Shown here piece after piece: positions 25,701 through 34,283 of a stretch of 49,549 bases of DNA. Position 1 is the first letter of the stretch. Every line of letters begins with the position of its first letter. Made by a program: the position numbers and the translations under genes. Source of the DNA: CAJYAN01 sp046484825. GTDB lineage: Bacteria > Pseudomonadota > Gammaproteobacteria > UBA6429 > Thiohalophilaceae. The stretch covers positions 1 to 49,549 of the forward strand of contig JAWOIE010000094.1 in the NCBI GenBank assembly GCA_046484825.1, in the 5' to 3' direction. The notes under the pieces were generated by a model. The model saw nothing but the letters and a program-made list of their open reading frames with translations, searched no databases and was not told the origin of the DNA.

Positions 25701-25828
25701 GTATTTTTGATCAGGGGAAACTGACGTACCTCGAGCAGGCCCAACGAACGCAGGCCCAGCAGCAAAATGAGCAGGCTGACCACCGTCGCCAGGACCGGGC
25801 GACGAATGAAAATATCAGTAAATTTCAT
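22784..25828 (-). CDS. RND multidrug efflux pump, inner-membrane permease (HAE-1)
   Basis: A 1014-residue AcrB/MexB-type proton-driven exporter. It has 12 spans in two halves, each with a large periplasmic loop. The N-terminus is typical (FTDIFIRRPVLATVVSLLILLLG). The proton-relay aspartate pair lies in span 4 (LVVDDAIIVVENVHRH, near 397), and the span-10/11 region has GVVAKNGILIVEFAN. Length is about 30 residues shorter than AcrB, as in many environmental HAE-1 pumps. It overlaps the adaptor gene upstream by 4 bp (ATGA). No outer-membrane channel gene is present, so the pair probably uses a TolC-like partner encoded elsewhere. Substrates unknown. Confidence 0.95.
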   Translation of the reverse strand: MKFTDIFIRRPVLATVVSLLILLLGLRSLGLLEVRQFPLIKNTVVTVTTAYPGASSELVKGFVTTPIQQAMSEANGIDFISSTSAQGMSTIEAQMRLNYDPNAAIAEIQAKVASKRGELPAEVRDPIIESTTGDRTALMYLAFFSDSIPRPQISDYVLRVVQPQLQALPGVAKARLFAAQFAMRIWLDPKRMAALGVTGEDVVNVLRNNNYQAGIGSTKDKYVSINLTASTDVNNPDYFGKLVVRSENGSLVRLQDIATAELGSDDYDSTTWYKGIPSVFIGIEPAPGANPITVADLVNELIPRVEAQLPQGMQVKVPYDASQFIKSSIKEVYKTIAEAVLIVLVVIYLSLGSLRAAIIPAVAVPLSLIGAAFIMYLLGYSLNLLTLLSMVLAIGLVVDDAIIVVENVHRHIENGESKMQAALKGARELAVPIIAMTTTLLAVYAPIGFMSGLTGALFIEFAFTLSAAVMISGVIALTLSPMLSSRVLKEHGNEGRFEQKVEKVFTGMSTRYARLLHKLLNHLGLLAGIGALILASNYFMFMNSKNELAPDEDQSILFFNSTGPRTATLEYLEAYGGQIHSMFEGIPEYNDSFYILGRTPGQIFGGFKMKPVEERDRSQKEVQGPLFGMLSQVAGMRTFVFPRPSIPTPSRGAPLQFVLTTDRSYEELVDVADGLLGQAMASGQFMFLEKSIDIDQPTINIDINRDRAGDLGIDMASIGRNLGTLLGGGYVNRFSMEGRSYKVIPLVSREFRRDGEMLKDYYIRTGAGDLVPLSTIASIEHAVEPTNRTQFQQLNSLVIQGVTLPSVALGDALDSLTAMAQDFLPRGYGYDYLGDSRQYAQESSALTVTMLMSLLVIYLVLAAQFESWRDPAIILVSVPLATAGALIFIMFEVNSLSLNIYTKVGLITLIGVVAKNGILIVEFANKLQIEEGLSIRAAVEKAAMIRLRPIFMTSIALVVAMVPLLLATGAGAVSRFQIGLTIAAGLGIGTFFTLFILPAFYVLMARDHSQKPTG

Positions 25829-26916
25829 TCCTGCTTAATCTCCGCATCGTCGAGCTCTACCTGATTGTCGATCCGGATCGCCATCCCGTCGCGCAACTTC
25901 ACCAGGCCGCTGCGGACGACCTGCGTCCCCGGTGAAAGCCCCTTGACCTCGACACGCCCCTGACGTACTTCGCCGGACTCAACGGCCGTGCGCTTGACCA
26001 CCGGCTGGTCCTGATCATTTTTAGTGATGACAAAAATGAAATTGCCATAGGTATTAAAACTGATCGCGGTCCGCGGCAGGGTCAGCACCGGCCTGGCCTC
26101 AGCGGTAATGGTCTCCACCTCGGCAAACATGCCGGGGCGCAGCAGTCCCTGCGGGTTCGCCAGGGTCGCGCGGACCTTAAGGGTACGGGTGCCGGTATCA
26201 ATCCCGGGATTGATCGCCGTGACTTCGCCGCTGAATACCTCTTGTGCGATGGCATCCAGTTGCAGTCTGACCGTCTGCCCGGCCTTGAGCTGGGCGATGT
26301 AGCGCTCGGGCAGGGTGTAGTCGACGTAGATGGGGTCCAGCGCCTGCAGACTGACAATGGCATTACCGGCTTCGAGGTATTCACCGAGATTTACCTGACG
26401 GATCCCCGCCAGGCCGGCAAACGGCGCGCGGATCTCTTTGCGGCGGATAATGGTTTCCTGTTGCTTGACCCGAGCCCGGGCGGCATCGTGGCGTGCCTGC
26501 GCCTCGTCATACTGGGATTTTGACATGGCCTTTTTCTGTAACAGGTCCTTGGCGCGATTGAACTGGACTTCGGTCAGCCGCCGTTCCGCGCGCAGGGCCT
26601 CCAGGGCAGCGGCATCGACGGCATCATCCAGCTTGATCAGTACCTGCCCCTGCTCTACCGGTTGGCCAGAGGTAAAGACGACTTCACTGATAATGCCATT
26701 GACCTCGGTGGTCACATCGATGCCATTCACGGCAACCAGGGAACCCACGGAATGCAATGACGGCTGCCAGTCTTCCGCTTTGACTTCGGTGGCAGCGACC
26801 ACCGTGGGCGGCATGGCCCGGGACTGGCCCGCGCCCTGCGTACCGCGCCAGTAGAAGTAGCCTGCCAGGACGACGGCGGCGATGAGCACTAAGACAATGA
26901 TGAACCGTTTTGACAT
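25825..26916 (-). CDS. RND efflux periplasmic adaptor (membrane fusion protein)
   Basis: A 363-residue adaptor of the HlyD/AcrA type that links the permease to an outer-membrane channel. Residues 5-27 are a single N-terminal membrane anchor, with no lipobox. A barrel/lipoyl half (NGIDVTTEVNGIISEVVFTSGQPVEQGQVL), an alpha-helical hairpin at about 105-160 (AEVQFNRA to ARVKQQETIIRRKEI), the second lipoyl half (APFAGLAGIRQVNLGEYLEAG) and a beta-barrel domain follow in order. It is the first gene of the two-gene operon; AGGAAAA precedes the ATG. Confidence 0.94.
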   Translation of the reverse strand: MSKRFIIVLVLIAAVVLAGYFYWRGTQGAGQSRAMPPTVVAATEVKAEDWQPSLHSVGSLVAVNGIDVTTEVNGIISEVVFTSGQPVEQGQVLIKLDDAVDAAALEALRAERRLTEVQFNRAKDLLQKKAMSKSQYDEAQARHDAARARVKQQETIIRRKEIRAPFAGLAGIRQVNLGEYLEAGNAIVSLQALDPIYVDYTLPERYIAQLKAGQTVRLQLDAIAQEVFSGEVTAINPGIDTGTRTLKVRATLANPQGLLRPGMFAEVETITAEARPVLTLPRTAISFNTYGNFIFVITKNDQDQPVVKRTAVESGEVRQGRVEVKGLSPGTQVVRSGLVKLRDGMAIRIDNQVELDDAEIKQE

Positions 26917-27316
26917 GACTGTTTTTCCTGTCGCGTTGCTGCAATCTCCCAGTATACGGATTAGGCGGAGATTATGGTACGGGCGCTGAAAGGGCTTAAC
27001 ACACGCGCTGCTATTGTGGTTATTTTTTGCCAGCCATCCGACCCGCCCTATAGCCGGGAATGGGCTGGATCTTTTCCCGCGCGGGTCTGACCGTCAATGT
27101 GCTTGTGCACGGTTTCGTGCCAGGCGACTGAATACGGGGCCGACCCTCGCCAACAGGCTCGCCCGCCGACCGTGGCAATAGCACATTAAAATAGGGTATG
27201 TCTGTGACACCACAAAGGGGACGACACCGCCGCGCAAATATTCCCTGGTGGCGGCCAGCACCCTGTTTTTCACGGAGAGCCCGCCTCGCCTGACGGCCGG
27301 GATAGCCTAATGCTGT
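26917..27316. other. 400-bp intergenic stretch, no gene seen
   Basis: Holds the start region of the RND operon at its left end and whatever follows the YebC-family gene. No terminator hairpin with a T-run and no convincing promoter were found. The few short frames lack family features. Confidence 0.4.
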
Positions 27317-28033
27317 TCAGGCCTCGACGTCATGATAGACGTTCTGCACATCATCGAGGTCGTTGAGCATGTCGAGAAATTTATGAAACAGGTCGGCATC
27401 TTCGGCACCGATGGTGGTGGTATTCTGGGCCAGGAACTGGATCTCATCCACCTCAAACTCGATGTCACCCAGGGCCTCGAGCAGGGCTTGCCGGGCCTTG
27501 TTGTATTCAGTGTGTGGCGCAAATACCGTAATCATGCCGTTGTCGCTTTCAATGTCGCTGACATCCACATCGGCCGCCATTAAGGCCTCCAGGGCCGCCT
27601 CCTCGTCCTCGCCCTTGTAGGCCAGGATACAGACATGGTCGAACATATGGCCGACGCTGCCCGGCGTGCCGATTTTGCATTTGCACTTGGTAAAGCACAG
27701 GCGCACGTCACCAAAAGTGCGATTGGGATTGTCGGTGAGACAATCGACGATCACCATGCAGCCACCGGGGCCAAAGCCCTCGTAGCGGGCGGGTGAATAA
27801 TCCTCACCACCGCCGCCCTTGGCCTTGGCCAGGGCCTTCTCGATCACATGCGCCGGGACCTGGTCCTTTTTGGCCCGGTCGATCATCGCCCGCAGGGCCA
27901 GATTGCCGTCGGGGTCGACACCCCCGGCCTTGGCGCAGACGTAAATTTCGCGGCCATACTTGCTATAGACCTTGGCCTTGGCGTCGGCCGTTTTGGCCAT
28001 CGAGTCTTTCCGGTTTTGGTACGCTCTACCCAT
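27317..28033 (-). CDS. YebC/PmpR/TACO1 family protein
   Basis: A 238-residue protein of the YebC/PmpR family, known as DNA-binding regulators and, more recently, as translation factors that help ribosomes pass proline runs. All three domains are present: the N-terminal helical domain (MGRAYQNRKDSMAKTADAKA), the motif VIEKALAKAKGGGGEDYSPARYEGFGPGG at about 62-90, and an acidic C-terminus (LDMLNDLDDVQNVYHDVEA). The start differs from the common MAGHSKW/FANIKHRK form of YebC, placing it in a separate subgroup. GCAGGG lies before the ATG. Confidence 0.9.
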   Translation of the reverse strand: MGRAYQNRKDSMAKTADAKAKVYSKYGREIYVCAKAGGVDPDGNLALRAMIDRAKKDQVPAHVIEKALAKAKGGGGEDYSPARYEGFGPGGCMVIVDCLTDNPNRTFGDVRLCFTKCKCKIGTPGSVGHMFDHVCILAYKGEDEEAALEALMAADVDVSDIESDNGMITVFAPHTEYNKARQALLEALGDIEFEVDEIQFLAQNTTTIGAEDADLFHKFLDMLNDLDDVQNVYHDVEA

Positions 28034-28287
28034 TGCCCTGCTGCCTCACTGACAATCACAAAGGCGCCAATTCTACAGTGATGCCCGTAACGGGGGAACC
28101 TTTTCCACGGGCCCGGGCGGCGTCCCGGGCCGTAACGCCAGCCACCTGCCGGGATCGGCACCGGCATCGCCAGCGGCCAGGTTTGGCGCGCCGGAAAAAA
28201 GCCTGGAATTTCCGGCGGCAAGTCCGCAAAATCCTCTTTACGGCTGTGCCCCCAGCTCCTGCCCCGAGCAACCGAGTGTGAAAGACC

Positions 28288-28566
28288 ATGACACACAAGA
28301 TTTCGATTACCTATTGCACCCAATGCCGCTGGCTGCTGCGTTCCGCCTGGATAGCGCAGGAGTTGCTAACCACCTTTGACGGCGAGATTGCCGCGCTCAC
28401 CCTGATACCGGGCAGCGGCGGCGTCTTTGAGGTTGTGGTCAATGATGCTCTGGTCTGGTCACGTAAGGCCGAGGGACGCTTCCCGGAGATTACCGAACTC
28501 AAACAACGGGTCAGGGATATTATTGACCCGGAGCGCGATCTCGGCCATTCAGATCGAAAGCACTAG
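28288..28566 (+). CDS. SelT/SelW/SelH (Rdx) family thioredoxin-like protein
   Basis: A 92-residue protein of the Rdx family, cysteine-containing relatives of selenoprotein W. The CxxC pair is in YCTQCRWLLRSAWIAQELL at residues 9-27 and both cysteines are intact, with no TGA (selenocysteine) codon. The strand/turn PGSGGVFEVVVNDALVWSRK follows at about 45-64. Probably a small cytoplasmic redox protein; its partner is unknown. It is transcribed away from the YebC-family gene. Confidence 0.88.
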   Translation: MTHKISITYCTQCRWLLRSAWIAQELLTTFDGEIAALTLIPGSGGVFEVVVNDALVWSRKAEGRFPEITELKQRVRDIIDPERDLGHSDRKH

Positions 28567-28786
28567 GCCGCGCGTGGACGCTTCCTACCCGTTCCTGCTC
28601 ACCCGTAGCGGTATCGCCAAGCGTTATTGAGCCGATGAGCAGCTCGACCATCAATTTTATGATCGACGGGCCCGTTTTACCCGCCTGGCACTCAAACGTG
28701 CACAAGCACATTGACGGTCTGACGAGCGCAGCAAAAGATAAGCCGCATTCATTAGCATTGTTCACCGGGACCCTGAGGAGACGTAC

Positions 28787-29296
28787 ATGACTGGAATGAT
28801 GAAGGCCTTTGTGGCCGGCACTTTACTCTCGCTGGCGGGCAGCACCCTGGTCAGCGCCGCCGATGTCGTCAATGACAAGAGCCTCGGCATGGAGCTGGCG
28901 CGGGATATTAGCAACGAGGCGGTACTGGCCTGCCGCCAACAGGGCTATCACGTCAGTGCCGTGGTGGTGGACCGTTTTGGCCTGTTGCGTGCTGCCCTGC
29001 GCGATGACCTGGCGTCGCGTTTTACCCTGGAGATCGCTGAACGCAAGGCCAATCTCACCGTCATGGCCTGGACCGACAGCGGCCCGTTTCGCAAGGCACG
29101 GCCGGACATCCAGCAGGAGCTGAATCATATCGAGGGGCTGATTGTCATGGAGGGCGGTGTGCGCATCGTCTCCGGCGGCTATAACCTGGGCGCCGTGGGG
29201 GTCAGTGGCGCACCGGGGGGCGAGCGCGATGCCGACTGCGCCCACAAGGCCCTGGAAAAACTCAGGGAACGGATTGAGTTTGCGGTGGACGGTTAG
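28787..29296 (+). CDS. secreted HbpS/GlcG-type (DUF336) heme-binding-like protein
   Basis: A 169-residue protein with a signal peptide (KAFVAGTLLSLAGSTLVSAAD, cut near residue 25), so probably periplasmic. The rest is the DUF336 fold shared by GlcG, HbpS and corrinoid/diol-dehydratase-associated proteins: VLACRQQGYHVSAVVVDRFG, LEIAERKANLTVMAW and GGVRIVSGGYNLGAVGVSGAPGGERDADCAHKAL, the last being the family signature. HbpS-type proteins bind heme; no heme-specific residue can be named here. GAGGAGA precedes the start. The last 35 bp overlap the convergent membrane-protein gene. Confidence 0.87.
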   Translation: MTGMMKAFVAGTLLSLAGSTLVSAADVVNDKSLGMELARDISNEAVLACRQQGYHVSAVVVDRFGLLRAALRDDLASRFTLEIAERKANLTVMAWTDSGPFRKARPDIQQELNHIEGLIVMEGGVRIVSGGYNLGAVGVSGAPGGERDADCAHKALEKLRERIEFAVDG

Positions 29297-29897
29297 CCTG
29301 ACGGCGACTCAACGCCAGCAGGCGTAGCAACAGCATCGCGGCGATGAAAACCCCGCCACGCAGCAGTGCAGAGATGGCGGCGATTTTCTGGTAGATGCCT
29401 TGCCAGTTAATGGTATCCACATAGGGGTTGGCGCCGTAGGCCTTGACCAACAACAGTACCTCGGGCCACCAGTCCGGGCCGCCGCTGCAGCAGCCGCGCA
29501 ACCACATCTCGAACAGGGCCGACCAGCAGAGTAATGCCGCCGCGAGCCACAGGCCTTTTTGCCGGCCGCGCAACAGGGACCACTGCGCCAGCGGTCTCGC
29601 CAGCAGGACGGCGGCCACCAGCAACCCAATCACATCGCTGATACTCCAGTAGACACCCCAGTTTAGACCGGTGCTGCCGACCGACGTCAGCGCCAGCACA
29701 TCCAGATCAAACAACACCAGCTTGAGTGTCTGCAGGACATTACTGGCAAAGAGGTCCGGCAACAGGGCGAACCTGAGTGCCAAAGGACTCGCCAGAGTGT
29801 TGGGCAGGGAACCTCCCAGCAGCGCGAGCACGAGACTCACCAGTAACAGTGGCAGGAGCAAGAGCCCCAGGGTCAGAATGAGAGGGTGTCGCGTCAT
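29262..29897 (-). CDS. integral membrane protein, function unknown
   Basis: A 211-residue protein with about four or five spans (around 6-28, 85-105, 117-135 and 175-195). I do not recognise the family. A cysteine-rich loop, WLRGCCSGGPDWWPEV, lies near residues 130-145 between spans. GGAAGTG precedes the ATG. Its 3' end overlaps the HbpS-like gene by 35 bp tail to tail, so one of the C-termini might be extended by chance; both frames look real. Confidence 0.7.
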   Translation of the reverse strand: MTRHPLILTLGLLLLPLLLVSLVLALLGGSLPNTLASPLALRFALLPDLFASNVLQTLKLVLFDLDVLALTSVGSTGLNWGVYWSISDVIGLLVAAVLLARPLAQWSLLRGRQKGLWLAAALLCWSALFEMWLRGCCSGGPDWWPEVLLLVKAYGANPYVDTINWQGIYQKIAAISALLRGGVFIAAMLLLRLLALSRRQANRPPQTQSVP

Positions 29898-29999
29898 GTC
29901 ACTTCCGGCGAAGTTGCGTCCTGTCGTTATCGGCAGGCAACGCGAATGATTGAGTCTCTCGGGAAGGCGCGGCTCGGATCTCGAAGCGCCGGCGGACGG

Positions 30000-30545
30000 C
30001 TATTGCCAGAGTTCCTTCAGACGGCGTTCGATCATTTTCTGCCAGCCGGTGCCATCAGTGACCACTTGCAGATTTCTCAGCACCTGGCGTTCCCCCGGAC
30101 GGAGCACTTCCTCCACCTCGAATTTACCCTTGCCCAGGAGACGGCTCTTGGTGACATGGATACGATAGCTGCCCACATATTTTAGTTCGCCCGGTCTGAC
30201 GTGAATGACCTTCTGGTAGGCCTGCTGCTTACTGCGCACCAGATTGAACTGATTCTTATCGCCCGCATGAAAGGCGGCAATCACATATTTACCCGGACGA
30301 ATATTTTCCGCCATGAAGGTGCCGTCATCGTAGACCAGTACACGGGGCGTCCTGCTAAAGGGGCGAATATAGGTCTTGCCATACTCAAAAAAGTCGACCT
30401 GAGTGATCGGCTCATCGGCGAGGACACTGCCATAGATCATGGCGAACTTGCGTGAATGCACATCGTCCGGCGGGGCCTGGCCATTACAGGCCACCAGCCC
30501 CATCATGATCAGGCCAAAAAGAAAAACGTGTTGCCGATGCTGCAT
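30000..30545 (-). CDS. putative lipoprotein, unknown function
   Basis: About 181 residues from the ATG at 30545, chosen because TTAGGAGT lies 7 bases before it; a longer frame to 30731 has no ribosome binding site. The N-terminus is a lipoprotein signal: a hydrophobic run, then the lipobox LVAC with cysteine near residue 20. The mature part has an MIYGSVLADEPITQVDFFEYG start and a beta-sandwich-like region (ENIRPGKYVIAAFHAGDKNQFNL) that resembles carboxypeptidase-regulatory-like domains. No enzymatic motif. Probably tethered to the outer membrane. Confidence 0.75.
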   Translation of the reverse strand: MQHRQHVFLFGLIMMGLVACNGQAPPDDVHSRKFAMIYGSVLADEPITQVDFFEYGKTYIRPFSRTPRVLVYDDGTFMAENIRPGKYVIAAFHAGDKNQFNLVRSKQQAYQKVIHVRPGELKYVGSYRIHVTKSRLLGKGKFEVEEVLRPGERQVLRNLQVVTDGTGWQKMIERRLKELWQ

Positions 30546-30862
30546 GCCCACTCCTAACCCCGGTAATTCATTCAAGATGTGCATGAAAATGCAACAATCG
30601 GGCCAGTTTCTGCCGATGGGCCGCTGCACATGGTGCGATGCGGGTAATAATGGCAAGACCAACAGGGACGAAAGCCCCCTGGCCGGCCCCTGGGATAAGC
30701 GACACGCTATGAGGCAGCCAAAGCGGGCCACGGCGCCAACACGTGGTCACGGGGCTTGAGCAGTGGCGTAGCCGCGTCTGAGACGCCCCCGTCATGAAAA
30801 AAGGGACCTTGCGGTCCCTTTTTTGCGTCTACAGCGGCAAATCTTTGCCGTGCAGGTCTTGC
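30546..30862. other. intergenic stretch with the pnp terminator
   Basis: Between the lipoprotein gene and pnp, about 300 bp. It contains the strong terminator at 30797-30824 and presumably the lipoprotein's promoter; nothing else recognised. Confidence 0.5.
30797..30824 (-). terminator. intrinsic terminator of the pnp operon
   Basis: AAAAAAGGGACC (30797-30808), loop TTGC, GGTCCCTTTTTT (30813-30824). Symmetric, so it could stop transcription from either side; it lies 38 bp after the pnp stop codon. Confidence 0.92.
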
Positions 30863-32941
30863 CTAGGCGTTAACCGCCTTCATACTCAGGCGGATACGAC
30901 CCTGTTTGTCAATTTCCAGGACCTTGACCTTGACCGTCTCGCCCTCGCTGAGCTTGTCACCGACATTCTCGACGCGCTCTTCCGAGATCTGCGAGACATG
31001 TACCAGACCATCTTTGCCCGGCAGGATGGTGACAAAGGCGCCGAAGTCCATCAGCTTGGCCACGCGGCCTTCGTAGACCTTGCCCACTTCGACGTCGGCC
31101 GTGATCTGCTCCACCTGACGCTTGGCCTCTTCCGCCGCAGCCTGGTCCACTGACGAGATCTTCACCAGACCATCGTCGGAGATATCGATACTGACACCGG
31201 TCTCTTCGGTAATCGAGCGAATAGTCGCACCACCCTTGCCGATGACATCACGGATCTTGTCCGGGTTGATCTTGAAGGTAATGTAACGTGGCGCATAGGC
31301 GGACATGTCGGTACGTGGCTCAGAGATAACGGCATTCATTTTCTCGAGAATAAACAGTCGACCGTCTTTGGCTTGCGACAGGGCAATTTCCATGATTTCC
31401 TTGGTGATGCCTTCAATCTTGATATCCATTTGCAGGGCGTTCACACCCTTTTCGGTACCGGCAACCTTGAAATCCATGTCACCCAGGTGATCTTCGTCAC
31501 CGAGGATGTCACTGAGGACGGCAAACTTGTCGCCTTCCTTTACCAGACCCATGGCGATACCGGCCGTCGCTGCCTTGACCGGGACGCCGGCATCCATCAG
31601 CGCCAGTGAGGTACCACAGACAGAGGCCATGGAGCTGGAACCGTTGGATTCAGTAATTTCGGAGACCACGCGAATGGAGTAAGGGTATTCTTCCATATTC
31701 GGCATACTGCCCAAAACACCACGCTTGGCCAGACGACCGTGACCAATCTCACGACGACCCGGGCTACCGGTACGGCCGGTCTCACCTACTGAGAAGGGCG
31801 GAAAGTTGTATTGCAGCATGAAGGGTTCGCGGTAGGAACCTTCCAGGGCATCGATAATCTGTGAGTCGCGTTCCGTGCCCAGTGTGGTGACGACCAGCGC
31901 CTGGGTTTCACCACGGGTAAACAGTGCAGAACCATGGGTGCGGGGCAGTACGCCAACGCGCACGGTAATGGGACGCACGGTCTTGGTGTCACGACCATCG
32001 ATTCGTGGCTCACCTTCGATAATGCGGCTGCGCACAACGCGTTTTTTCAGGCTTTCAATCGCACCGGCGACGTCTTCTTCACTATAACCATCGTCGGAGG
32101 CAACGGCAGCAATAATAGCCTTTGATACTTCACCAATACGGTTATAGCGCTCCATCTTGTCACTGATGGTATAGGCTGCTTTGATATCGGCTTCGCCAGC
32201 ATCTGCGACCAGCTTGGCCAGGGTCTCATCCTTGGCCGGGGCTTCCCAGGCATGCGCTGTCACACCGACTTCACGGACAAATTCGTTAATGGCATTGACA
32301 ACCACCTGCAGGGCATCGTGACCAAAAACCACGGCACCCAGCATCACATCTTCGGGTAATTCCCTGGCCTCTGATTCCACCATCAGTACGGCATTGGCCG
32401 TACCGGCAACGGTCAGGTCCAGGTCTGATTCTTTTAATTCAGAAAAGGTCGGGTTCAGGATGTAGGCACCATCTTTGTAACCCACCTTGGCGGCACCAAT
32501 AGGGCCGTTGAAAGGCGCACCGGTCAGGGCCAGCGCCGCGGAGGCACCGATCATGGCGGGGATGTCGCCATCAATTTCCGGGTCCATGGAGACCACGGTG
32601 GCGATGACCTGCACTTCGTGGGTGTAGCCCTTGGGAAACAGAGGGCGAATAGGACGGTCGATGAGACGGCTGGTCAGGGTTTCTTTTTCGCTGGGACGAC
32701 CTTCGCGCTTGAGGAAGCCACCAGGGATTTTACCGACGGCGTAGGTCTTTTCCTGATAATTGATAGTCATCGGGAAAAAATCACGCCCCGGCTGTGCTTC
32801 TTTTTCCACCACAGCGGTTACCAGGACGACGGTATCGCCCATGCTAACCAGTACCGCGCCAGTGGCCTGGCGGGCGATTTCCCCCGTCTCGAGCCTTACA
32901 GTGTTATTACCAAACTGAAATTCTTTTACAACGGGGGTCAT
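30863..32941 (-). CDS. pnp: polynucleotide phosphorylase
   Basis: A 692-residue phosphorolytic 3'-5' exoribonuclease, part of mRNA decay (degradosome-like complexes). Two RNase PH cores are visible; the second has FNFPPFSVGETGRTGSPGRREIGHG-like phosphate-binding residues and SEITESNGSSSMASVCG. The C-terminus has a KH domain (ITFKINPDKIRDVIGKGGATI) and an S1 domain (GKVYEGRVAKLMDFGAFVTI). The chain ends soon after S1, slightly shorter than E. coli Pnp. It is the last gene of the rimP-to-pnp run, 27 bp after rpsO. Confidence 0.97.
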   Translation of the reverse strand: MTPVVKEFQFGNNTVRLETGEIARQATGAVLVSMGDTVVLVTAVVEKEAQPGRDFFPMTINYQEKTYAVGKIPGGFLKREGRPSEKETLTSRLIDRPIRPLFPKGYTHEVQVIATVVSMDPEIDGDIPAMIGASAALALTGAPFNGPIGAAKVGYKDGAYILNPTFSELKESDLDLTVAGTANAVLMVESEARELPEDVMLGAVVFGHDALQVVVNAINEFVREVGVTAHAWEAPAKDETLAKLVADAGEADIKAAYTISDKMERYNRIGEVSKAIIAAVASDDGYSEEDVAGAIESLKKRVVRSRIIEGEPRIDGRDTKTVRPITVRVGVLPRTHGSALFTRGETQALVVTTLGTERDSQIIDALEGSYREPFMLQYNFPPFSVGETGRTGSPGRREIGHGRLAKRGVLGSMPNMEEYPYSIRVVSEITESNGSSSMASVCGTSLALMDAGVPVKAATAGIAMGLVKEGDKFAVLSDILGDEDHLGDMDFKVAGTEKGVNALQMDIKIEGITKEIMEIALSQAKDGRLFILEKMNAVISEPRTDMSAYAPRYITFKINPDKIRDVIGKGGATIRSITEETGVSIDISDDGLVKISSVDQAAAEEAKRQVEQITADVEVGKVYEGRVAKLMDFGAFVTILPGKDGLVHVSQISEERVENVGDKLSEGETVKVKVLEIDKQGRIRLSMKAVNA

Positions 32942-32968
32942 GATTTTTCCTTTGATTCGTCGGTTGGA

Positions 32969-33238
32969 TTACTTACGCAGGCCAAGTTTTTCGATGAGAC
33001 TGCGATAGCGCTCAACATCTTTCTTCTTGAGATAGTCCAACAGCTTGCGACGCTTGCTTACCATGCGCAGCAGGCCCTGACGTGAATGATAGTCATGCTT
33101 GTGTTCTTTGAAGTGACCTGAAAGGTCATTGATACGGGCAGACAAAATCGCTACCTGAACTTCGGGGGAGCCAGTATCACTGCCTCCACGGGCGTGATCT
33201 TTAACAATCACTGACTTCTGCTCGGCATTAATCGCCAT
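32969..33238 (-). CDS. rpsO: 30S ribosomal protein S15
   Basis: 89 residues, the standard S15 length. Characteristic sequence includes GGSDTGSPEVQVAILSARI at about 20-38 and LLRMVSKRRKLLDYLKKKDVERY near 55-78. It binds the central domain of 16S rRNA. CAGGAG precedes the start. It has its own candidate promoter in the 121-bp gap after truB. Confidence 0.97.
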   Translation of the reverse strand: MAINAEQKSVIVKDHARGGSDTGSPEVQVAILSARINDLSGHFKEHKHDYHSRQGLLRMVSKRRKLLDYLKKKDVERYRSLIEKLGLRK

Positions 33239-33289
33239 GAATTACTCCTGTTTTTTTCCGGTCTGTGCTGTGGTGAAAAAAGCGGCGGT

Positions 33290-33319
33290 ATTGTAACTGT
33301 CGGGACGAGGTGGATACAA
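33290..33319 (-). promoter_or_regulatory. possible rpsO promoter
   Basis: On the minus strand TTGTAT (33314-33319) and TACAAT (33290-33295) are 18 bp apart and lie in the only sizeable gap before rpsO. The -10 box matches 5/6. E. coli also has an rpsO promoter here. Confidence 0.45.
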
Positions 33320-33359
33320 GCCGCAACTATCTGAAAATCACGATTTTTTGCCGGTCTGC

Positions 33360-34283
33360 TCACGAAGTGGCCTTGAGCAGGCGTTTGGGCGCCACGCGGC
33401 CGTCATCGAGAATCTGCCCCACCCCCAAAAAGCGCTCATCCTGGCTATAGAGCCGAACCAGCCCCTCGGTAGGGGCCTGTGCCACCTGTACGGGCTGACC
33501 CTGCTGCACGTAGAAGGTGCCATTATCCGTCAGGTGAATGTCGGGGAAATCGCCCAGAGCGGCCTCCAGCGGCAGTAACAGGGCATCCAGGGCCGCCTGG
33601 CCGCCCTGTTGCAAAATCTCGCTAAGTTGCGCCAGAGTGTAGGCATTTTCGATATTAAACGGTCCCACGCCGGTGCGCCGCAGTTGCCCCAGATGGGCGC
33701 CGCAGCCCAGGTCACGGCCGATATCCTCGGCCAGGGTACGAATATAGGTCCCCTTGGAGCACTTGACGAAAATGTCCAGTTCATCGGGGCGCTGCTCCCG
33801 CAGACGGAGCTCATAAATATGGATCTGGCGGGGCTGGCGTTCGACCTCCACGCCCTGGCGCGCCAGTTTGTAGAGTGGCTGGCCATTTTGCTTGATCGCC
33901 GAATGCATGGGGGGGATCTGCTCCAGGTCGCCGGTATAGCGCTGCAACACCGCCTCCACCTCGGCCCGGCTCAGTGCCGGCACCGGCTTTGACTCAATGA
34001 CCTCACCCTCGGCATCCGCCGTGGTGGTGACCGCCCCCAGCTTACAGATACCTTCATAGCGCTTGTCAGAATCCAGCAAAAAACTGGACAGCTTGGTGGC
34101 CTCCCCCAGGCAAATGGGCAGCAGGCCGCTGGCCAGGGGGTCGAGACTGCCGGTGTGACCGGCCTTGCGGGCGTTGAACAGGTGTTTGACTTCCTGCAGG
34201 GCCTTATTGGAGCTAATGCCAATGGCCTTGTCCAGCAACAGTATGCCATTGACCGGACGCCCCTTTTCACGTCTGCGGCCCAT
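33360..34283 (-). CDS. truB: tRNA pseudouridine(55) synthase
   Basis: A 307-residue enzyme that makes pseudouridine 55 in the T-loop of most tRNAs. The catalytic aspartate is in GHTGSLDPLASGLLPICLGEATKL near residue 48. KGTYIRTLAEDIG appears at about 178, and a C-terminal PUA-like domain (VQVAQAPTEGLVRLYSQDERFLGVGQI) is present. The ATG overlaps the rbfA stop codon by one base (TAATG), so the two are translationally coupled. Confidence 0.96.
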   Translation of the reverse strand: MGRRREKGRPVNGILLLDKAIGISSNKALQEVKHLFNARKAGHTGSLDPLASGLLPICLGEATKLSSFLLDSDKRYEGICKLGAVTTTADAEGEVIESKPVPALSRAEVEAVLQRYTGDLEQIPPMHSAIKQNGQPLYKLARQGVEVERQPRQIHIYELRLREQRPDELDIFVKCSKGTYIRTLAEDIGRDLGCGAHLGQLRRTGVGPFNIENAYTLAQLSEILQQGGQAALDALLLPLEAALGDFPDIHLTDNGTFYVQQGQPVQVAQAPTEGLVRLYSQDERFLGVGQILDDGRVAPKRLLKATS

